From: Ustilaginoidea virens
Taxonomy: Eukaryota; Ascomycota; Sordariomycetes; Hypocreales; Clavicipitaceae
Assembly: GCF_000687475.1 (NCBI RefSeq)
Contig: NC_057321.1
Coordinates: forward strand, 2,108,001 to 2,172,000
Length of the DNA: 64,000 bases
Reading direction: 5' to 3'
Below the pieces are notes generated by a model that saw nothing but the letters and a program-made list of their open reading frames with translations, was not told where the DNA came from and did not search any database. This document shows, piece by piece, positions 46,662-59,004 of this stretch (the first letter of the stretch is position 1; each line of letters begins with the position of its first letter). The position numbers and the translations under genes are program-made.

Positions 46662-47703
46662 GACACGGAGCCTCCCCGGCCTGCCCTTGCTCGGCCGGAG
46701 TGGCCAGCAGACGTCTAGACGCCCGGCCCGAGACCCTCTGGTTCGCAGCCTCCATTAATAGAACAGCACCCACGCGGCGGGCCCAGCGTTATCCCGGGGC
46801 GCGCATTCGCGGCCCGCGTCGAGATCCCCGCCTGGCCCCGCGTCTTGCCAATGTCTCGTCTCGTCTCTCCGTCTGCCCGGTGTCATTGGAACTCGTGGCC
46901 CCCCTTCGCATTAGAAATGAGCAAGTAGTCAGTACACTGGATCAAAATCGCCCCCAACGAGACGACCCAGTCTCGGGCGTGCGGTTCCCCCGGGGGGGGG
47001 CCTGGCAGCGCAAAAGGACCGAGTAAAAGTGAGTTGAGCTGCGCCTGCGCCTCTTTGTCTGCGAGCTTGACTCCCGACTCTCGACTCTTGGACTCGTGAT
47101 TCTTGCCTCCTTCCTGACCCCGTGGGCGGGCTTAGGTAGGTAGGTAGGTAGGTTTAGCGTCGGGTCCAACGACAACGCGGGCGTGGGCTGTACCGCATGC
47201 CTGCCATGTACCCCATCTGCTGCCCCCGCCCGCCCCTGCGCGGCATGTACCTCCATCAGCCTTGCTACTTACCGTGACCCGCTCGTGCTGTGGATCGCTC
47301 CCCGGGTCTCCGTGCACGCCGCACGCCGCACGCCGCACGCCGCACCCGCGCCCCGGCCGGCGTCGCCGGCGGCCTGGCACCAGACACCTGCCTCGTTCAA
47401 AACCTTATTACTCCGTACTCGTCCGCCCGCCCGCCCGCCCGCCCACGTTGCCCCTTCCCCAACCCCCAGCAACAGCGTGGCCCCGCCCCCCATTTTCGTG
47501 TTTCTGCCGTCTCTGCCTAGGGTTCCGACTTGGAAGCTGTCAAGTCCTTGCTGCTGCGCGCACTGCGCACACGCCCCCGCGTCTGCTGAGATGAATCGAG
47601 ACACGGCTTGTTTCATCGTATCCTGGCGGCCAAGCGTCCCATTATAGATTGGGCCCCGTCTCCCGCGCGCCCGGCCGAGTCACCCGAAGTGAGAGGGCTC
47701 CAG

Positions 47704-47727
47704 CCCCCCCCCCCCCCCCCCCCCCCC
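47704..47727. repeat. C homopolymer, 24 nt
   Basis: Uninterrupted C run on the plus strand within intergenic sequence. Confidence 0.85.
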
Positions 47728-48420
47728 GGTGGAAGAAGTGGTCCGCTGCGTCCGCGTCAACCGTGTCAACCCGGGAGGACGGGGCGACAATAATAATAAT
47801 AAAAATAAAAAATAAAAACAAGACACCAAAAGGAAGCCCAAACAAGGCAAATCCCAACACAGGCCCCACCAACGCGTGCCTTCATTCTAGTTCTCCAGGT
47901 TCCACCGGCCAGCCATGGATTAAGCTTGCCCTGCCTAGCCTCCCGTCAGCCTTCGCCGGCGTCATCCTCCGCCACGACAACACCAGTGTCTAGCCACCAT
48001 CCCCAATCGATCCGTGAAGCTGCGGCAAGACCCAGCACTCTTGTCACCAAATGCCGTCCTGTTTCCCAAAAGAGGACACGTCGCTTGCTCATCAAAGACG
48101 GTCATTTCATCCCCCCTCATGAATAGTATACAGGCCGTGGAAAGAAACTAGGACGCACATGGGGAAAAAAAAAGAAGAAAAAGAAATCACACGCGGCAAG
48201 ACAAAGGAAATCAAGACAAACAAAGAAAAAGGTGAAGCCCCTGACTGACGCCCTGAAACCTGTCCCATTGGGAAGGCCACTTCCGTCCAGCGGTCCCTTG
48301 GGCGACGCCGTTTTCCGCAGTTGGGATTGATTTTGGGAGCAAACGGCATCCACCACGACATTACCCTGTTGTACTTCAGAAATCGGTCGGCACTGATACA
48401 CATCCAAATAATATGAATGA

Positions 48421-48445
48421 AAAAAAAAAAAAAAAAAAAAAAAAA
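48421..48445. repeat. A homopolymer, 25 nt
   Basis: Uninterrupted A run about 240 bp past the kinase stop codon on the 3' side. On the transcript strand it would read as poly-U. Confidence 0.85.
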
Positions 48446-48681
48446 GGACAGAAAAGCCAAACGCAAACAGTAAAACGTCAAACCGGTGACAAGAACCCAA
48501 TGTCGGAGGCATCGTGGCTGTCACCCTGACGTGTTTTCTAAAAAAAAAAAAACATGCTACATCGGCTCGTTTTCATGATAGACTAGTAGATATTCGTCCC
48601 GTTACCCGTTTCAACGGCACCCCCCCCCAAAAAAAACCGCGGGTTCGCACGTGCGCGCGCGACCTATATCAACTTCAAGCT

Positions 48682-51600
48682 TCAGCCTCGTCGGCTCATC
48701 GCTGCCGATGCACCTGCTGCCGCCAAGTCCTGCTTCCCACTAGCTGTTCGGCCGGCCGCTCGAGGCAGACTGCTGATGCTACTGACGGAACCCCCAGCGC
48801 TGGTCCGTCTGCTGAGGCTGGCTGCTGTAGCCGCCGTAACCCCCCCCGAGGTGCGTCGCGAAATGCCGGAAACGGCCTTGTGCGGGCTGATGCCGCTTCT
48901 CATCGGATGCCCAAGGCTCTTTGCTGCAACGCTGCTGCTGGGAGGATCCGGCAGTGGACGCAGGTTCGCGCTCGCCGGCGTTCGCTTGCACGGCGACGCG
49001 TCTCTTGCCGGCAGTCTCGGAACGGCCGCAGCGGCCGTCTTCTGGCCCGTTATGAACTCGTGACGGACAGCGTCCTCGGGCCGCAGTCGCCTCTCCGGGT
49101 CCCACCGCAGGCAGCGCGCAACAAAGTCTAGGAATGCTTCATCGTCACACTTCAGCACTTGCGGCAGCGTTTTGGACGACGGGCGACGCCTTCTGCCCTT
49201 TGACGATACTGTGAGCCGCGGCTTGCCCAAGGAATCGAAAAAAAGCTTCTTTCTCGTGCTCTTCTCGATGAGATGCTTCTCTGGTGGTCCGAATACCTCC
49301 ATGATGCATGCGAGCTGTTCCTGCTCATTCTCCCCCGGAAAAATGGGAACTCCCGTGTAGAGCTCGGCCAGAATGCAGCCCACGCTCCACATGTCGATGG
49401 GCATGCTGTACGTCATGCCCAGGATCACCTCGGGCGATCGGTAGAATCTCGACTGGATATACGTGTAGACCTTTTCGTTCTCGAAGCAGCTCGAGCCGAA
49501 ATCAATGACCTTGATTTCAGAGTGCAGCGGGTGCCTCAGTAGAATGTTTTCGGGTTTCAGGTCGCAGTGGATGACCTTGCGCTGCTTGAGCAGTACCAAC
49601 GAGGTCAGAATCTGTTTTGTGAATCGTCTAATGATTCGAATAGAAAACCCGCGGAACGAGTGCGCCTTGATAAACTCGTAGAGGTTCATGTCCAGAAGTT
49701 CTGTCGAGATGCACAAGTGTCCCCGGAAATAGAAACTTTGCGTAAAGTTGACCATGCTGTGTTTGTTTTTGGGATCCTGTACACTGTTGTTAGATGTGCG
49801 TGCCAGATTATTTTTTTTTGCAGGTATTTTATTTTTCCCCGTCTGCTTTCCCGGCCAAGACTTACCCATTCGCGAAGCTTTTGAAGAATGTTAACCTCAA
49901 CTAGCGCTTGCTGGTGGAACCGCTTCTTGTTTCTGATGATTTTGATCGCGACAAGGTCCCCAAGCTTGTGATCAATGCAGCGCACCACTTGTCCAAAGCT
50001 TCCCTTGCCCAGGACATCCACAATCTCGTATCTGTAGGAGAGATGATCGCCAGGTACAATGGTGTAATCTCCACGCTCGTCATCGTAGCCAAAGTTGGGC
50101 GAATCCGATTGCAAGTCACCCACAACTTTGCGTGCATTCTGGGTTCCGCAAAAGTAAATGTCCTTGTAGTCAACGATTTCGCCTCGCTCATAAAGGTTCA
50201 AGATGGCGATGCGGATGGCATCTTGAGGACCAACTCGCTCCTTTGGCGTTGCTCGCTTCTTCAAGGCGTCAATTGTTCTGCCGGCAATCTCGGTTTCTTT
50301 CCGTCGGGATCCCAACTTGCGCATCTCTTCTTCGGCTGCTTTGTCATCCTTGTCCAGCTCTGTAGTCCAAGAGCCGACGGTTTGAAGAACAGTCGATGAT
50401 GCCTTGGGTTTGACAGCTCTGTCGGCCAACCCACTGGCCAACCCGCCGCTGGCATGTCTCGTCGATGCCTTTGTGACAGAGTCCTGACCTTCCTTGTACG
50501 CACTCCAGGTATCGCTCTTTACGCGATCCCTCGTGCCGTAATTCACCAGGCTTGCTGCAGAGCTCTTGCGCCTTCGAGACTCCATGTCGGCAAGGCTTGA
50601 GCTTGCGCTCGCCGAAGCGCTTGGATTCGCCTGCTTCGAGCCTGCAAAGCCACTGATCGTAGCAGATGCTGAAGCCGGGATCCGGGGTGGGACCATGTTC
50701 TCTGGCTTTGTCTGCGGCAGCGGGACGGGGTTTTCCAAGGCATCAGCGGAGGCCTTGCTTTTGTCACGCTTCCATGACAAACTTAGTTTCCTTCTTAGGG
50801 AGGTCTTGGACGAGGGACTTCGGGGCTCCCGTTCCTCCCACTCTGGCGCCTGGGGCTCTGGCACGGGGGGTTTCGGTGGGAGAGACTGGTGTTCTAGCTT
50901 GTGCTTGTGCAATTGCCGGGGACCAGCGGGCTTTTGTTGGATGCCATCGTCAAAGAAGCTCCCTGTGATGGTAGCAAAGCCTCCTCCCGTCCTGGATCTC
51001 TTCAACTGGCCGGGTTCTAAACCACCCTTTGGAAGGGAGGAAGATAGAAATGGCGAAATGCTCGTCTTCGGCGTCGGTTCTGGAAAGTTGGAAGAATCAG
51101 ATGAACTGCCGCCTGGTGGCGTCGGCGTGACGCGGCGGATAAGGTGAGTGGATGTGCTGCTCCGCAGTGAGGGGAGCTCGATAGGCTCGTCAAAGTTGCA
51201 CTTGGAAAAGAACGAGCTCCTGGATGCGGTCATGGGGGTTGTCGGAGATTTGTGTATCTGTCGTGAGGGTAGCGGGCTTAGGTCGCGCTGCGAGGCATCT
51301 TGGTGGCTCCTTTTGGATGCTGTTGGGAAGCTCAGCGGCCCAATATTCAGAGGCGGTAGTCTGAGGGGCTCCAACTGCTTTTTACCTTGGCTGCTTTTTT
51401 TCTCGTGCTCAATGCTTGAAATGCCCACATAGGAGCTCTTTCTGGCGGCCGCCTTCTGCTGGGCTTTGATCGGCTCAGGGTGCACTTGCATAGATATGCT
51501 GCCGGTCGAGTTGCTATGGATGCTTGTCGAGTCCATGGCGCTCAGGTTTGACTTCTTCAAGTCAACAAAGTACGTCTCGGCAGAGGTTTCCTTTGGAGAT

Positions 51601-52970
51601 TCGTAGGCTTTGGGAATAGCAGGAACAGGGGGAACATCTTCGTCATCTTCGCCTTGCATACTGCTGTGTAGGCTCGCGCTCTTTGGAGTGGGTAACCTAG
51701 TAACCGAGGAGGATGGCTGGAGGCGTGGCTGAATAGACCCGGTTGAAGTTCTCACAGTGTTGAAACTGGTTGTCGATCCTATTGACAGGCCGGAGCTGTA
51801 TGATTTCCTATTATTCACATCCGGAGTGGTGCGAGCGGAGGAAGGAGTCAGGGATGGTTTGCGTGGTATTATAGAAGGAGATCGAGACTCGGCTCGCATA
51901 TTTAACGAGGGTGGTGGCGGCGGCGGCGGCGGCGGCTCAGTTGCAAGCACATTCCAGCTTTGCGATTTGGGCATTGTGGATAATCGCCTCATCCTCCTCG
52001 TGTCAGTTGGGCTAATGGTTCGAGCTCCAAGACCTGTGGCGTGACTGGCTGGCATGAAAGACATCCGTTTGCTAGACGACGGGGTGCTTGTCTTGACACC
52101 GACCCGCGGGGACCGGGGGGCCAGAGCAGAGAGGCGATTTTGTTCTGGAGCAACATCAGATACTCCTAGTAGATTGGCGTGGCTCGTTCTTGGCGGAGGT
52201 TGGACCGACTTTGCCTTGGCAGCCCTCGAATTCGCCAAGGGGCGTGGTGCGTCTAGGTTTGCAACCCCCTTGTCACCGAGGAGGCTGGCACGCCTCGCAT
52301 ACGAGTTTCGACCTGTCACATCAGGGTCCGCCATCGTTGCTGGTCCTATAGATCTTCGAGGTCTAGAAACTGCTTGGTTCGAAACAGGAGGATAGTGACT
52401 TTGACGTCGACTTCGCATCGCCAAGGGTGGTGCCGTGGGAGCATCCAAGGTGCCAGAGGAGGAAGACAAGGTTGACGACACACTAGTCTGGCGGCTAGAA
52501 GTACTGGGTCGTCGCAACAGTGACCCGGAACGACTAGGCCGCGTCGAGGGGAGCGATGGTATGCTTCCATGAGATGAAGAAGACGCGATGGGAGCCATGA
52601 CTATCGATTTCTCAAGCGCCTTTCTGTTCATTAATCCTCCATCTTCCGCCATACTGCCGTCTCCTATTGGTGAAGGGGGTCGTCTAAACTTCAAGTTGTT
52701 TGAGGCAGACTCGATGCTGCTCTGCAGATCGTCGAAGCTGGTCGAAGGCAGAAATTCAACAGATGGGGTCGTCTGGGCTTTCTGACCAGTCTCGCCATTC
52801 CGATCGAGGGAAAGCAGAGACTGGTTGGTAGATGAAGATTTCGAGAGCATCGAAGCGCTTTGCAGAAAGATATCGGGGCTCGCGACCGTGGGAGAAGGTG
52901 CGTTGAAATCAGTAGGGTTTCGTCTGGGAAGAAAGCCAGGATAAAGACCGTCAGCAAAGTGCATATGCAT
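48682..52970 (-). CDS. pom1: DYRK-family protein kinase, Pom1-like
   Basis: Two exons are certain: up to 49866, and 49776-48682, joined across an 89-bp intron (GTAAGT donor, TACAG acceptor) as KLREW|DPKNKH. From the ATG at 52970 this gives 1,399 aa. The N-terminal ~900 residues are Ser/Pro/Arg-rich and disordered. A DYRK-homology box (VDYKDIYFCGTQNARK) precedes the kinase domain (~979): GKGSFGQV, VAIK, HCDLKPEN (~1106), DFGSS, the activation-loop YTY (~1139-1141) and SRFYRSPEVILG. The tail has repeated RRTS sites. Pom1 orthologs set polarity and septum position. The 5' end is uncertain: TGCTGACG...TTCTTCCCAG before 52923 looks like an intron 3' end, so the start may lie upstream in an unidentified exon, with the sequence from 52970 to 52924 non-coding. 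Confidence 0.88.
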
Positions 52971-55551
52971 GCCTGACGTTGGCCAAGGGAGATGGACAAA
53001 TAGGTAAGAATGGATCAAATAATAGCCGCCAATGAGAGAGATTGGAGGCTTGACGCTGGGTGGTGAAAGAGGAGAGAATACCTACAATCGAGTTGAATGA
53101 TTCGCCTGTAGAGACCCAGAAGATGCTTTGTGCATCAGGGTCATGGAGTCAAACACGCACGCCAGCTACTCAATCGGATAGTCGCCAGTTGCAAGCAGCT
53201 TTGTGGCTCTTCGTCGCTGGGGAGGCGGCCTCAGTCCCGTCAAGGAGCTGAGTTCATCCGATACGCTACCTCATTCCGAACGCGGGTGTTTCGCGGGATG
53301 GCAGTCCGTCGACGGGGGAGTTGCTCGTGGAAGGGTAACAGAACAGATTTGCCAACTACAAAGCTCGACAGCGAGGCCAGGAGGGGATGCAAATCCCAAG
53401 TTGACTGGTGCCGACGTCGACCCCGGAAGAAAGACTCGACAAGGCGTCGTTGCGTTGAATCGCAGGCCACGAGAGGGGGGTGATGGATGGATGGAGGGAC
53501 GGACGGATGGACGGATGGATGGGAAATTGAAGTTGTCGTTGTCGGATTTGTTTTCGATAGAGGAAACAGGGTGCGGAGGCCAGTGGAGCTATCTGAGTGG
53601 TCAGGCTGTTGGCCCACGGGTCCCTTTTCGGTGGCGCAAGGCTCAAGCGGTGGGAAGGGGCGACTCACCAGCTGCCCTGGACGACCAGCTACCTACCTTA
53701 GGTACCTAAGGTATGTATGTACCGTACCGTACCGTACCGCACTTGGACTGTTGGGGACTGGCATGAGGCCGTTGACGGATTTGAATAGGGCAACCCGTCT
53801 GTGAATGGGCAACGTTCCTACGCACCACGGAGTACGGAGTACCTGGAGCGGGAATCAATTCCTCGTCTGCTGGGATAAGCAACACTGAACCACTAGCATG
53901 AGGCCCAGTTGGAAGACGGTGATGCCATACGGAGTACCGTGACCATAGATAGCCCTTGGGTCTTACGGCTCAACCGACTCCAACCCGTGGAAAGTTCCCC
54001 AATCTCAGAACAACAAGGCCCATCAATGATCAATCCCAGACGAAAGAGCACGAAAAGGGGGGCCAAAAGCAGCGATCCGGCGCCATCCACACGTAGAAGG
54101 GGGCACGCCTGTTAATGTGGAGCCAAGCAAACCATTGAGACTTGAAACGGATTGTTTTATCACGTAGTAGTCAGATCATCAGATGGAGAATCAGGCAACG
54201 CGCCATCTACTAGTACATAGCATGCATGGTGCAGCTGTGCAACAAGCTTGGGAAGCTCATGTGGGCGCTCCTTCCTCGAGGTGGGGAGCCGCACGGTAGG
54301 TGGCGGGCGCTAGCAGGTGGTGTGGTGTGAAGCCACCGAGGCTGGCTGGTGCTGATGTTTCTGATTGTTTCTGATGTTTCCTGTCAGGAACCAGACCAGA
54401 CGCATTTCAAGAAAGCTCTGCCGAGAGATGGACGCGACACACACATGGGAGAACCAAACGCTCGGCGGGCATCATCATGCTCTCGCAGCGATAAGCTAGC
54501 TGATGCACATCCCTCTCAGAAGCTGGCGTTCGCAGTCGCAAGGCCAAAGTCAGCGGCGGTAGCCCCGTCTGTGCGAGACTTGCATCGTCTGGCCCTTTTC
54601 CAAGGTATGTAATCCAAGACCGCAAAGCACCCGGCAGCAGCACTATTGATCTCCTTAAACCTACCTCGCGGGCTAGATAATAACGTCCTCGCATTAGACA
54701 CGCGCTTTCCATAACCGTCACTAGACCACGTCATCCGACAACCCTCACAAACACTGAATAAAAGGCGACAGCCACGATATCAATCCAAGACTACAGAGTT
54801 AAGCAAGCAAACTCTTTGCTGGGGGCGTGCATAGGTACATCATAACTTGGTGGGATCACCAGGTGTTCAATGTCACTCGTGCCCCACAGCCAGGCCCCGT
54901 ATTTCTGCCGCATTGCCGTGGCAAATGTCAAAAACAAACGAGGCCGATAGTCAGCCATAATTCTGAGCCGCCGTGGAATTGCAGCTACAGAGCGGTGTTT
55001 GGTGCGTCAGATTTCACTTACGGAGCAGCCCTCAATGGGAAAAGCCATCATGATGAACTAACCAGTGTGCTGAAGACCGGCGTGGGAGGCCGTATGTTGA
55101 CTTTCTGCTATTGGGGCGGCGATGAAAAATGCTCCATGATGGGAAGAGGGATGAAACTGAACAGATATCGGGAAAATGTATAAATCCGGAACCGGAAGAT
55201 ACTCCGATTAGTCTCACCGCCAGATACTTTACTTTTACTTACCCTACCACCTACTCATGGGTACCCTGAAAGGTACTGAAAAAGTTTTTTTCTTTTTGTC
55301 ATTCCGGGGTACAGCTTTCCACCAATAGCGCCCTAGCACGGAATGGTCAATACAAGTCTTACTGTTGGCAAGTGGCACGGGCCAGTAGCTCCGACCGCCG
55401 CCCGAGCGCCCGCCATCACCTCGTCACATGCTAGGCCCAGCTTCAGCCATCCACAAGGAACCACAACGACACTCCAGCCAAGCAGGCTTCCCGACCTCCT
55501 CTGCCCTCGAGGCAACCATGTCACGGCCGGAATAAGTCGCGTCTAGCAGCC
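52971..55551. promoter_or_regulatory. Divergent intergenic region, kinase / peroxin
   Basis: This 2.6-kb interval separates divergent genes and may contain the kinase's first exon; a candidate GTAGGT donor lies near 53081-53086 on the minus strand. It holds an 18-bp perfect palindrome at 53695-53712, four GTACC units at 53719-53738, and TACGGAGTA motifs at 53827-53842 and 53928-53937. GGATG/GGACG repeats lie at 53480-53525. No further coding frame is supported. Confidence 0.45.
53695..53738. repeat. 18-bp perfect palindrome followed by GTACC x4
   Basis: ACCTTAGGTACCTAAGGT is a perfect inverted repeat without spacer. After TATGTAT, four GTACC pentamers follow. It lies between divergent genes. 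Function unknown. Confidence 0.85.
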
Positions 55552-57175
55552 ATGGACGACTTTGCAAACGATTTCATCGCCTCTGCCGAAGACGCCGCCG
55601 CCGCCGCCATCTCCGATGGCAGCCCGCCCTCCGCCCAGCACCAGCACGGTCCCGACGAAGCCGGACAGAAGCGTCATCGGCATCACAAATCTGGCTGGGG
55701 AGGGCTATCGTCCTTGCGGGACAAGGCCTCCATACAGGACCGCTTAGTGGACAAGTAAGAAAGACATCAACCCTGGAAAAAAAAGAAAAAAAGAAAAAAA
55801 AAAAAGGCACCAGGGGCACTGTTGGCATGGCAGGCTGCGGGATCACACTAGGCAAACCGCATATGGGGCCAGATGGGCAAACCGGTTGTTTTGGCTCACG
55901 TCTTGCTGATAATGTTCACGCAGGTTGCTGCAGCAAGTCATCCCCATCGACGACGCAGCCCAGGACGTCGGCCAGGACGTCCCGAACCCGTTCCAGCGGC
56001 CCAACTTCAACCTGACCATCATGTCGCACAACTTTCGGCGCTTCAACTCGCGGATCGGCGTTGTCTTCCGCTTCCAGGACAAGGTCGAGGCCCTCCTGTC
56101 GTGGCAGACGACGTCCCACACCGTGTCGTACCTGGCCGTCCTGACGTTCGTCTGCCTCGACCCGTACCTCCTGTCGGCGCTGCCCATCCTCTTCCTCGTG
56201 TTCGGCATCCTCATCCCGGGCTTCGTGGCGCGCCACCCCGCGCCCCCCCGGGGCACCTTGTCGAGCGAGCAGAGCATCGGGTACTCGCCGAGCGGGCCGC
56301 CGCTGGCCCCCGCCGCGACGCCCCGGCCGGCCAAGGAGCTCAGCATGGACTTTATCCGCAACGCGCGCGACCTGCAGAACCAGATGGGCGACTTCAGCAA
56401 CGCCTACGACAAGGTCGTCGAGCTGCTGGTGCCCGTGGCCAACTTCAGCAACGAGGCGCTCTCGTCGACCGTCTTCCTGTTCGCCTTCCTGGGCAGCATC
56501 GTCATGATGCTCGCGGCGCACATGCTCCCCTGGCGCATCATGTTCCTGCTCGCGGCGTGGGCGCCCGTGGTGCTCTGCCACCCGTCCGTCACGAGGGCCC
56601 TGCGCGACGCGCGCCGCGACCGCGGGGGGGCCGAGCCCGCGTCCGGCGCCCGCAGCTGGCTGGACGGCTGGATCGCCCGCGACGTCATCCTCGACTCGGC
56701 CCCCGAGACGCGCGAGGTCGAGATCTTTGAGCTGCAGCGCAAGTCGCCCGCGGGCGAGTGGGAGCCCTGGGTGTTCGCCCCGAACCCCTACGACCCGCTG
56801 TCCCAGGCGCGCATCACGGGCGACCGGCCCAAGGGCACGCGGTTCTTCGAGGACGTGCTGCCCCCCAGCGCGTGGGAGTGGAGCGAGAAGAAGTGGGCTC
56901 TGGACCTGTGGAGCCGCGAGTGGGTGGAGGAGCGCATCATCACGGGCGTCGAGGTCGAGACGGAAGGCGAGCGATGGGTCTACGACATTTACAGCGACAA
57001 GGAGGACCGCACCGGCGTGCTTGACACCCCCGAGCCGGTCAAGAGCCGAGACTTGGCGCAGAGGCAGACCAGCTGGGAGGAAGGGGAGGACGGCGCCGGC
57101 AGGAGGGGGGATTGGCGCCGGCGGAGATGGGTGCGCCTGGTCAAGAGAAGGGCGGCTCAGGAGGCATCGTCATGA
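55552..57175 (+). CDS. Peroxisomal membrane peroxin with DysF domain (Pex23/Pex24 superfamily)
   Basis: Two exons, 55552-55754 and 55924-57175 (AA|G), giving 484 aa. After an acidic and His-rich N-terminus come KASIQDRLVDKLLQQVIP and PNFNLTIMSHNFRRFNSRIG. Hydrophobic hairpins follow: SYLAVLTFVCLDPYLLSALP then ILFLVFGILIPGF, and later VFLFAFLGSIVMMLAAHMLP then IMFLLAAWAPVVL. These are the reticulon-like region of this family. The C-terminal half is a dysferlin (DysF) domain: REVEIFELQRK, EWEPWVFAPNPYDPLSQARI, then AWEWSEKKWALDLWSREW and ERWVYDIYSDKE. Such peroxins (Pex28/29, Pex30-32, YlPex24) sit in the ER and peroxisome membrane and control peroxisome number and ER contacts. The Pex28/29 (Pex24) branch seems more likely than Pex30, but this is not settled. 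Confidence 0.88.
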
Positions 57176-57636
57176 TTGTCTGGCCACCCCTCTCTCTGTC
57201 CTTTTCCTTACATTTTGTTCCCCCACCAGAAAGCAATCCGTATACATGGGGCGCGGACCATGGATCCATATATCCCCACTCACCATGCCCTTGTTTGATC
57301 GTGGCGAGGCATTTCGCTGTGGATGGAATTGCATATCGCTCAGCATGCCAGACTACCTAGTATTGTAATTCGCCCCCTTCTGTCCCACTTGTTCTATTGT
57401 AGTCACGCCAGATCCGCCTCTCCTTGAATGGCAAGCCCCTCAATTTCTTCCTCTCTTTTTTACTTTCAATGCCACATCGCAATGTCCAAAAAGCTCCAGA
57501 ATGCGCAGGTGATTCTTCATGGTGGGTTGGGGACATATAAGGAGCCAAACCGGTATATCCTTGAGAAGAAAGTCTCCCCCAGTTGAACTGTTCAGTTGCC
57601 GACATTCTCCTCCCAAAAGACTTGTCCTTTTCAATG
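57176..57636. other. Convergent 3' interval; no gene seen
   Basis: It lies between the stop codons of the peroxin and GGPPS genes and is likely occupied by their 3' UTRs. Nothing else is supported. Confidence 0.5.
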
Positions 57637-59004
57637 TCAACTTGACTTTGCTTGAATCACCATCTTATCCAAAATCTTTTGCACCCCGCTTGACTTTCCG
57701 TCTCCTCCGTCCATATCCTGGGCCATTCTTCTCGCTCTGGCGATCAAGATGGCGATGACAGACTCAGTGTACTCGAAACTACCGGTACTCTCCATGTACG
57801 CTACAGCGTAGCGTTTCACCTGGACATCCGCGGTTTTTTGCTTGAGGATGTTAATGAGCTGCATGTTTCCAGGGTTGGTTCTGATGCTGTGGATGACGGG
57901 AAACGAGAATTTGCCTTCAGTCAGGTCTTCGCAGAGGCCCTTGTTGTTGCTGTATTCCTTGGAAGACAGATTCATGTAGTCGTCGCGGATTTGGAAGATG
58001 AGGCCTACGAGGTTCACGAGGGGTATGCAGTCCGTGCCAGAAGCCGATTCGGCTTGCATGAGCTTGATACCCAGGCGGAACAAGCCGCCGGTCTTGTTGC
58101 CCACCATTTCGAGATAGTCGTCCTCGCTGGGACATGTGAGCGTATCGCGCCAGAAGAGATCCATGCCCTGCCCACGGTGCAGGTTGACCAGCTCATCAGA
58201 AAACATGCTGATGACGGCGGGGTTGTTTAGCTTTTGGAGTTCCTGGAGCGCGGCAAAGTAAATGTAGTTTGCCGAGTTGATGGTTTGCGGCACGCCAAAG
58301 ATGTGATGGGCGACGGGAAAGCCTCGTCGCAACTCGGATGAGTCCTGAACGTCATCGATGAGCAACGACGATTCATGGAGCATGCCCACGGCTTTGGTAA
58401 TGATGTTCAGGCGTTCGGGCGGAACCTGGAGAAAGGCGTTGAAGGAATTGATGACCTGGGAGCGGAAATCCTTGCCCGGGTGGCTGGCAACGTAATCAAA
58501 AGGTGCGCGAACCACTTTTTCCTTGTCGTCAGTCCACGAGCGCTTGGGCGTGAAGTCGAGGTCTTCGTGTTCATATCTGCTGGGATCGGGGGCCTGGGAC
58601 AAGGGCTGCTGCTGTTGCTGATGCATGATGGCGACTGCGAGCGGGACGGTTGGATTCTTCTGCGCGCGCTGCCGATCCTTCTGAGGCACTTGTTCCTTTT
58701 GCTGGCCAAAGATGTCTGTTTCCACAACGGGTCCGAGAACACCGGGGAGCGGGGTGGGCTGAGCGAAACTCTGGTAGGTTTGGGGACTTGTGAGGGTTTC
58801 CGCGACGGCTCTCTGCACACTATTTCTGCTTAGGCCGGTGCTTGATCGTCGTGGAGGAATAGGATTGGGAGGTGTGAACGGAGGACTTGACGGGTTATTT
58901 GTATCCGAGGAGGCCATTCTGCCAGACACCAACGCTGGAAACTGCTCCATAAATGGCACATCTAACAAATCAGGCGAAGGTAAGCAAGGAGCGTCTGCGG
59001 GCAT
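57637..59004 (-). CDS. ggs1: Geranylgeranyl diphosphate synthase
   Basis: Single exon. The ATG at 59004 gives 455 aa. The frame stays open upstream but has no earlier ATG, and later in-frame ATGs (MEQFPAL, MASSDTN) are possible starts. The N-terminal ~165 residues are Pro/Ser/Gln-rich. The trans-prenyltransferase fold begins at [20 protein letters not shown]. It contains the first Asp-rich motif DDVQD (~217-221) followed by RRG, GKT-type [10 protein letters not shown], and the second Asp-rich motif DDYMN (~341-345). The residues before DDVQD (ESSLLI) lack the Phe/Tyr bulk that stops farnesyl synthases, consistent with a C20 product. GGPP feeds protein geranylgeranylation and isoprenoids. No terpene cyclase or P450 lies nearby, so this is likely the primary-metabolism copy. 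Confidence 0.93.
   Translation of the reverse strand: MPADAPCLPSPDLLDVPFMEQFPALVSGRMASSDTNNPSSPPFTPPNPIPPRRSSTGLSRNSVQRAVAETLTSPQTYQSFAQPTPLPGVLGPVVETDIFGQQKEQVPQKDRQRAQKNPTVPLAVAIMHQQQQQPLSQAPDPSRYEHEDLDFTPKRSWTDDKEKVVRAPFDYVASHPGKDFRSQVINSFNAFLQVPPERLNIITKAVGMLHESSLLIDDVQDSSELRRGFPVAHHIFGVPQTINSANYIYFAALQELQKLNNPAVISMFSDELVNLHRGQGMDLFWRDTLTCPSEDDYLEMVGNKTGGLFRLGIKLMQAESASGTDCIPLVNLVGLIFQIRDDYMNLSSKEYSNNKGLCEDLTEGKFSFPVIHSIRTNPGNMQLINILKQKTADVQVKRYAVAYMESTGSFEYTESVIAILIARARRMAQDMDGGDGKSSGVQKILDKMVIQAKSS

Larger units (their letters stand above)
41961..48681. other. Gene-poor 6.7-kb interval rich in simple repeats
   Basis: It runs from the 5' end of the MFS gene to the stop of the kinase gene. 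It contains a TGCCCAC heptamer array, GACA/GACG and GAT arrays, and homopolymer runs of 23-25 nt (T at 45823, C at 45904, C at 47704, A at 48421). CGCACGC and CCCGC runs lie near 47310-47450. TACGGAGTA-type motifs are at 42590, 42807 and 47409. Open frames up to 245 codons are present on both strands but overlap each other, often lack ATG and show no domain. I cannot support a gene here. Confidence 0.5.

Noticed and set aside
55916..56730. Long frames on both strands inside the peroxin gene
   Set aside because: They are shadows in GC-rich coding DNA; the DysF domain and hairpins fix the true frame.
57637..59004. GGPPS as the anchor of a diterpene or indole-diterpene cluster
   Set aside because: Neighbours are a peroxin and a septation protein; no cyclase, prenyltransferase or P450 is in the window.
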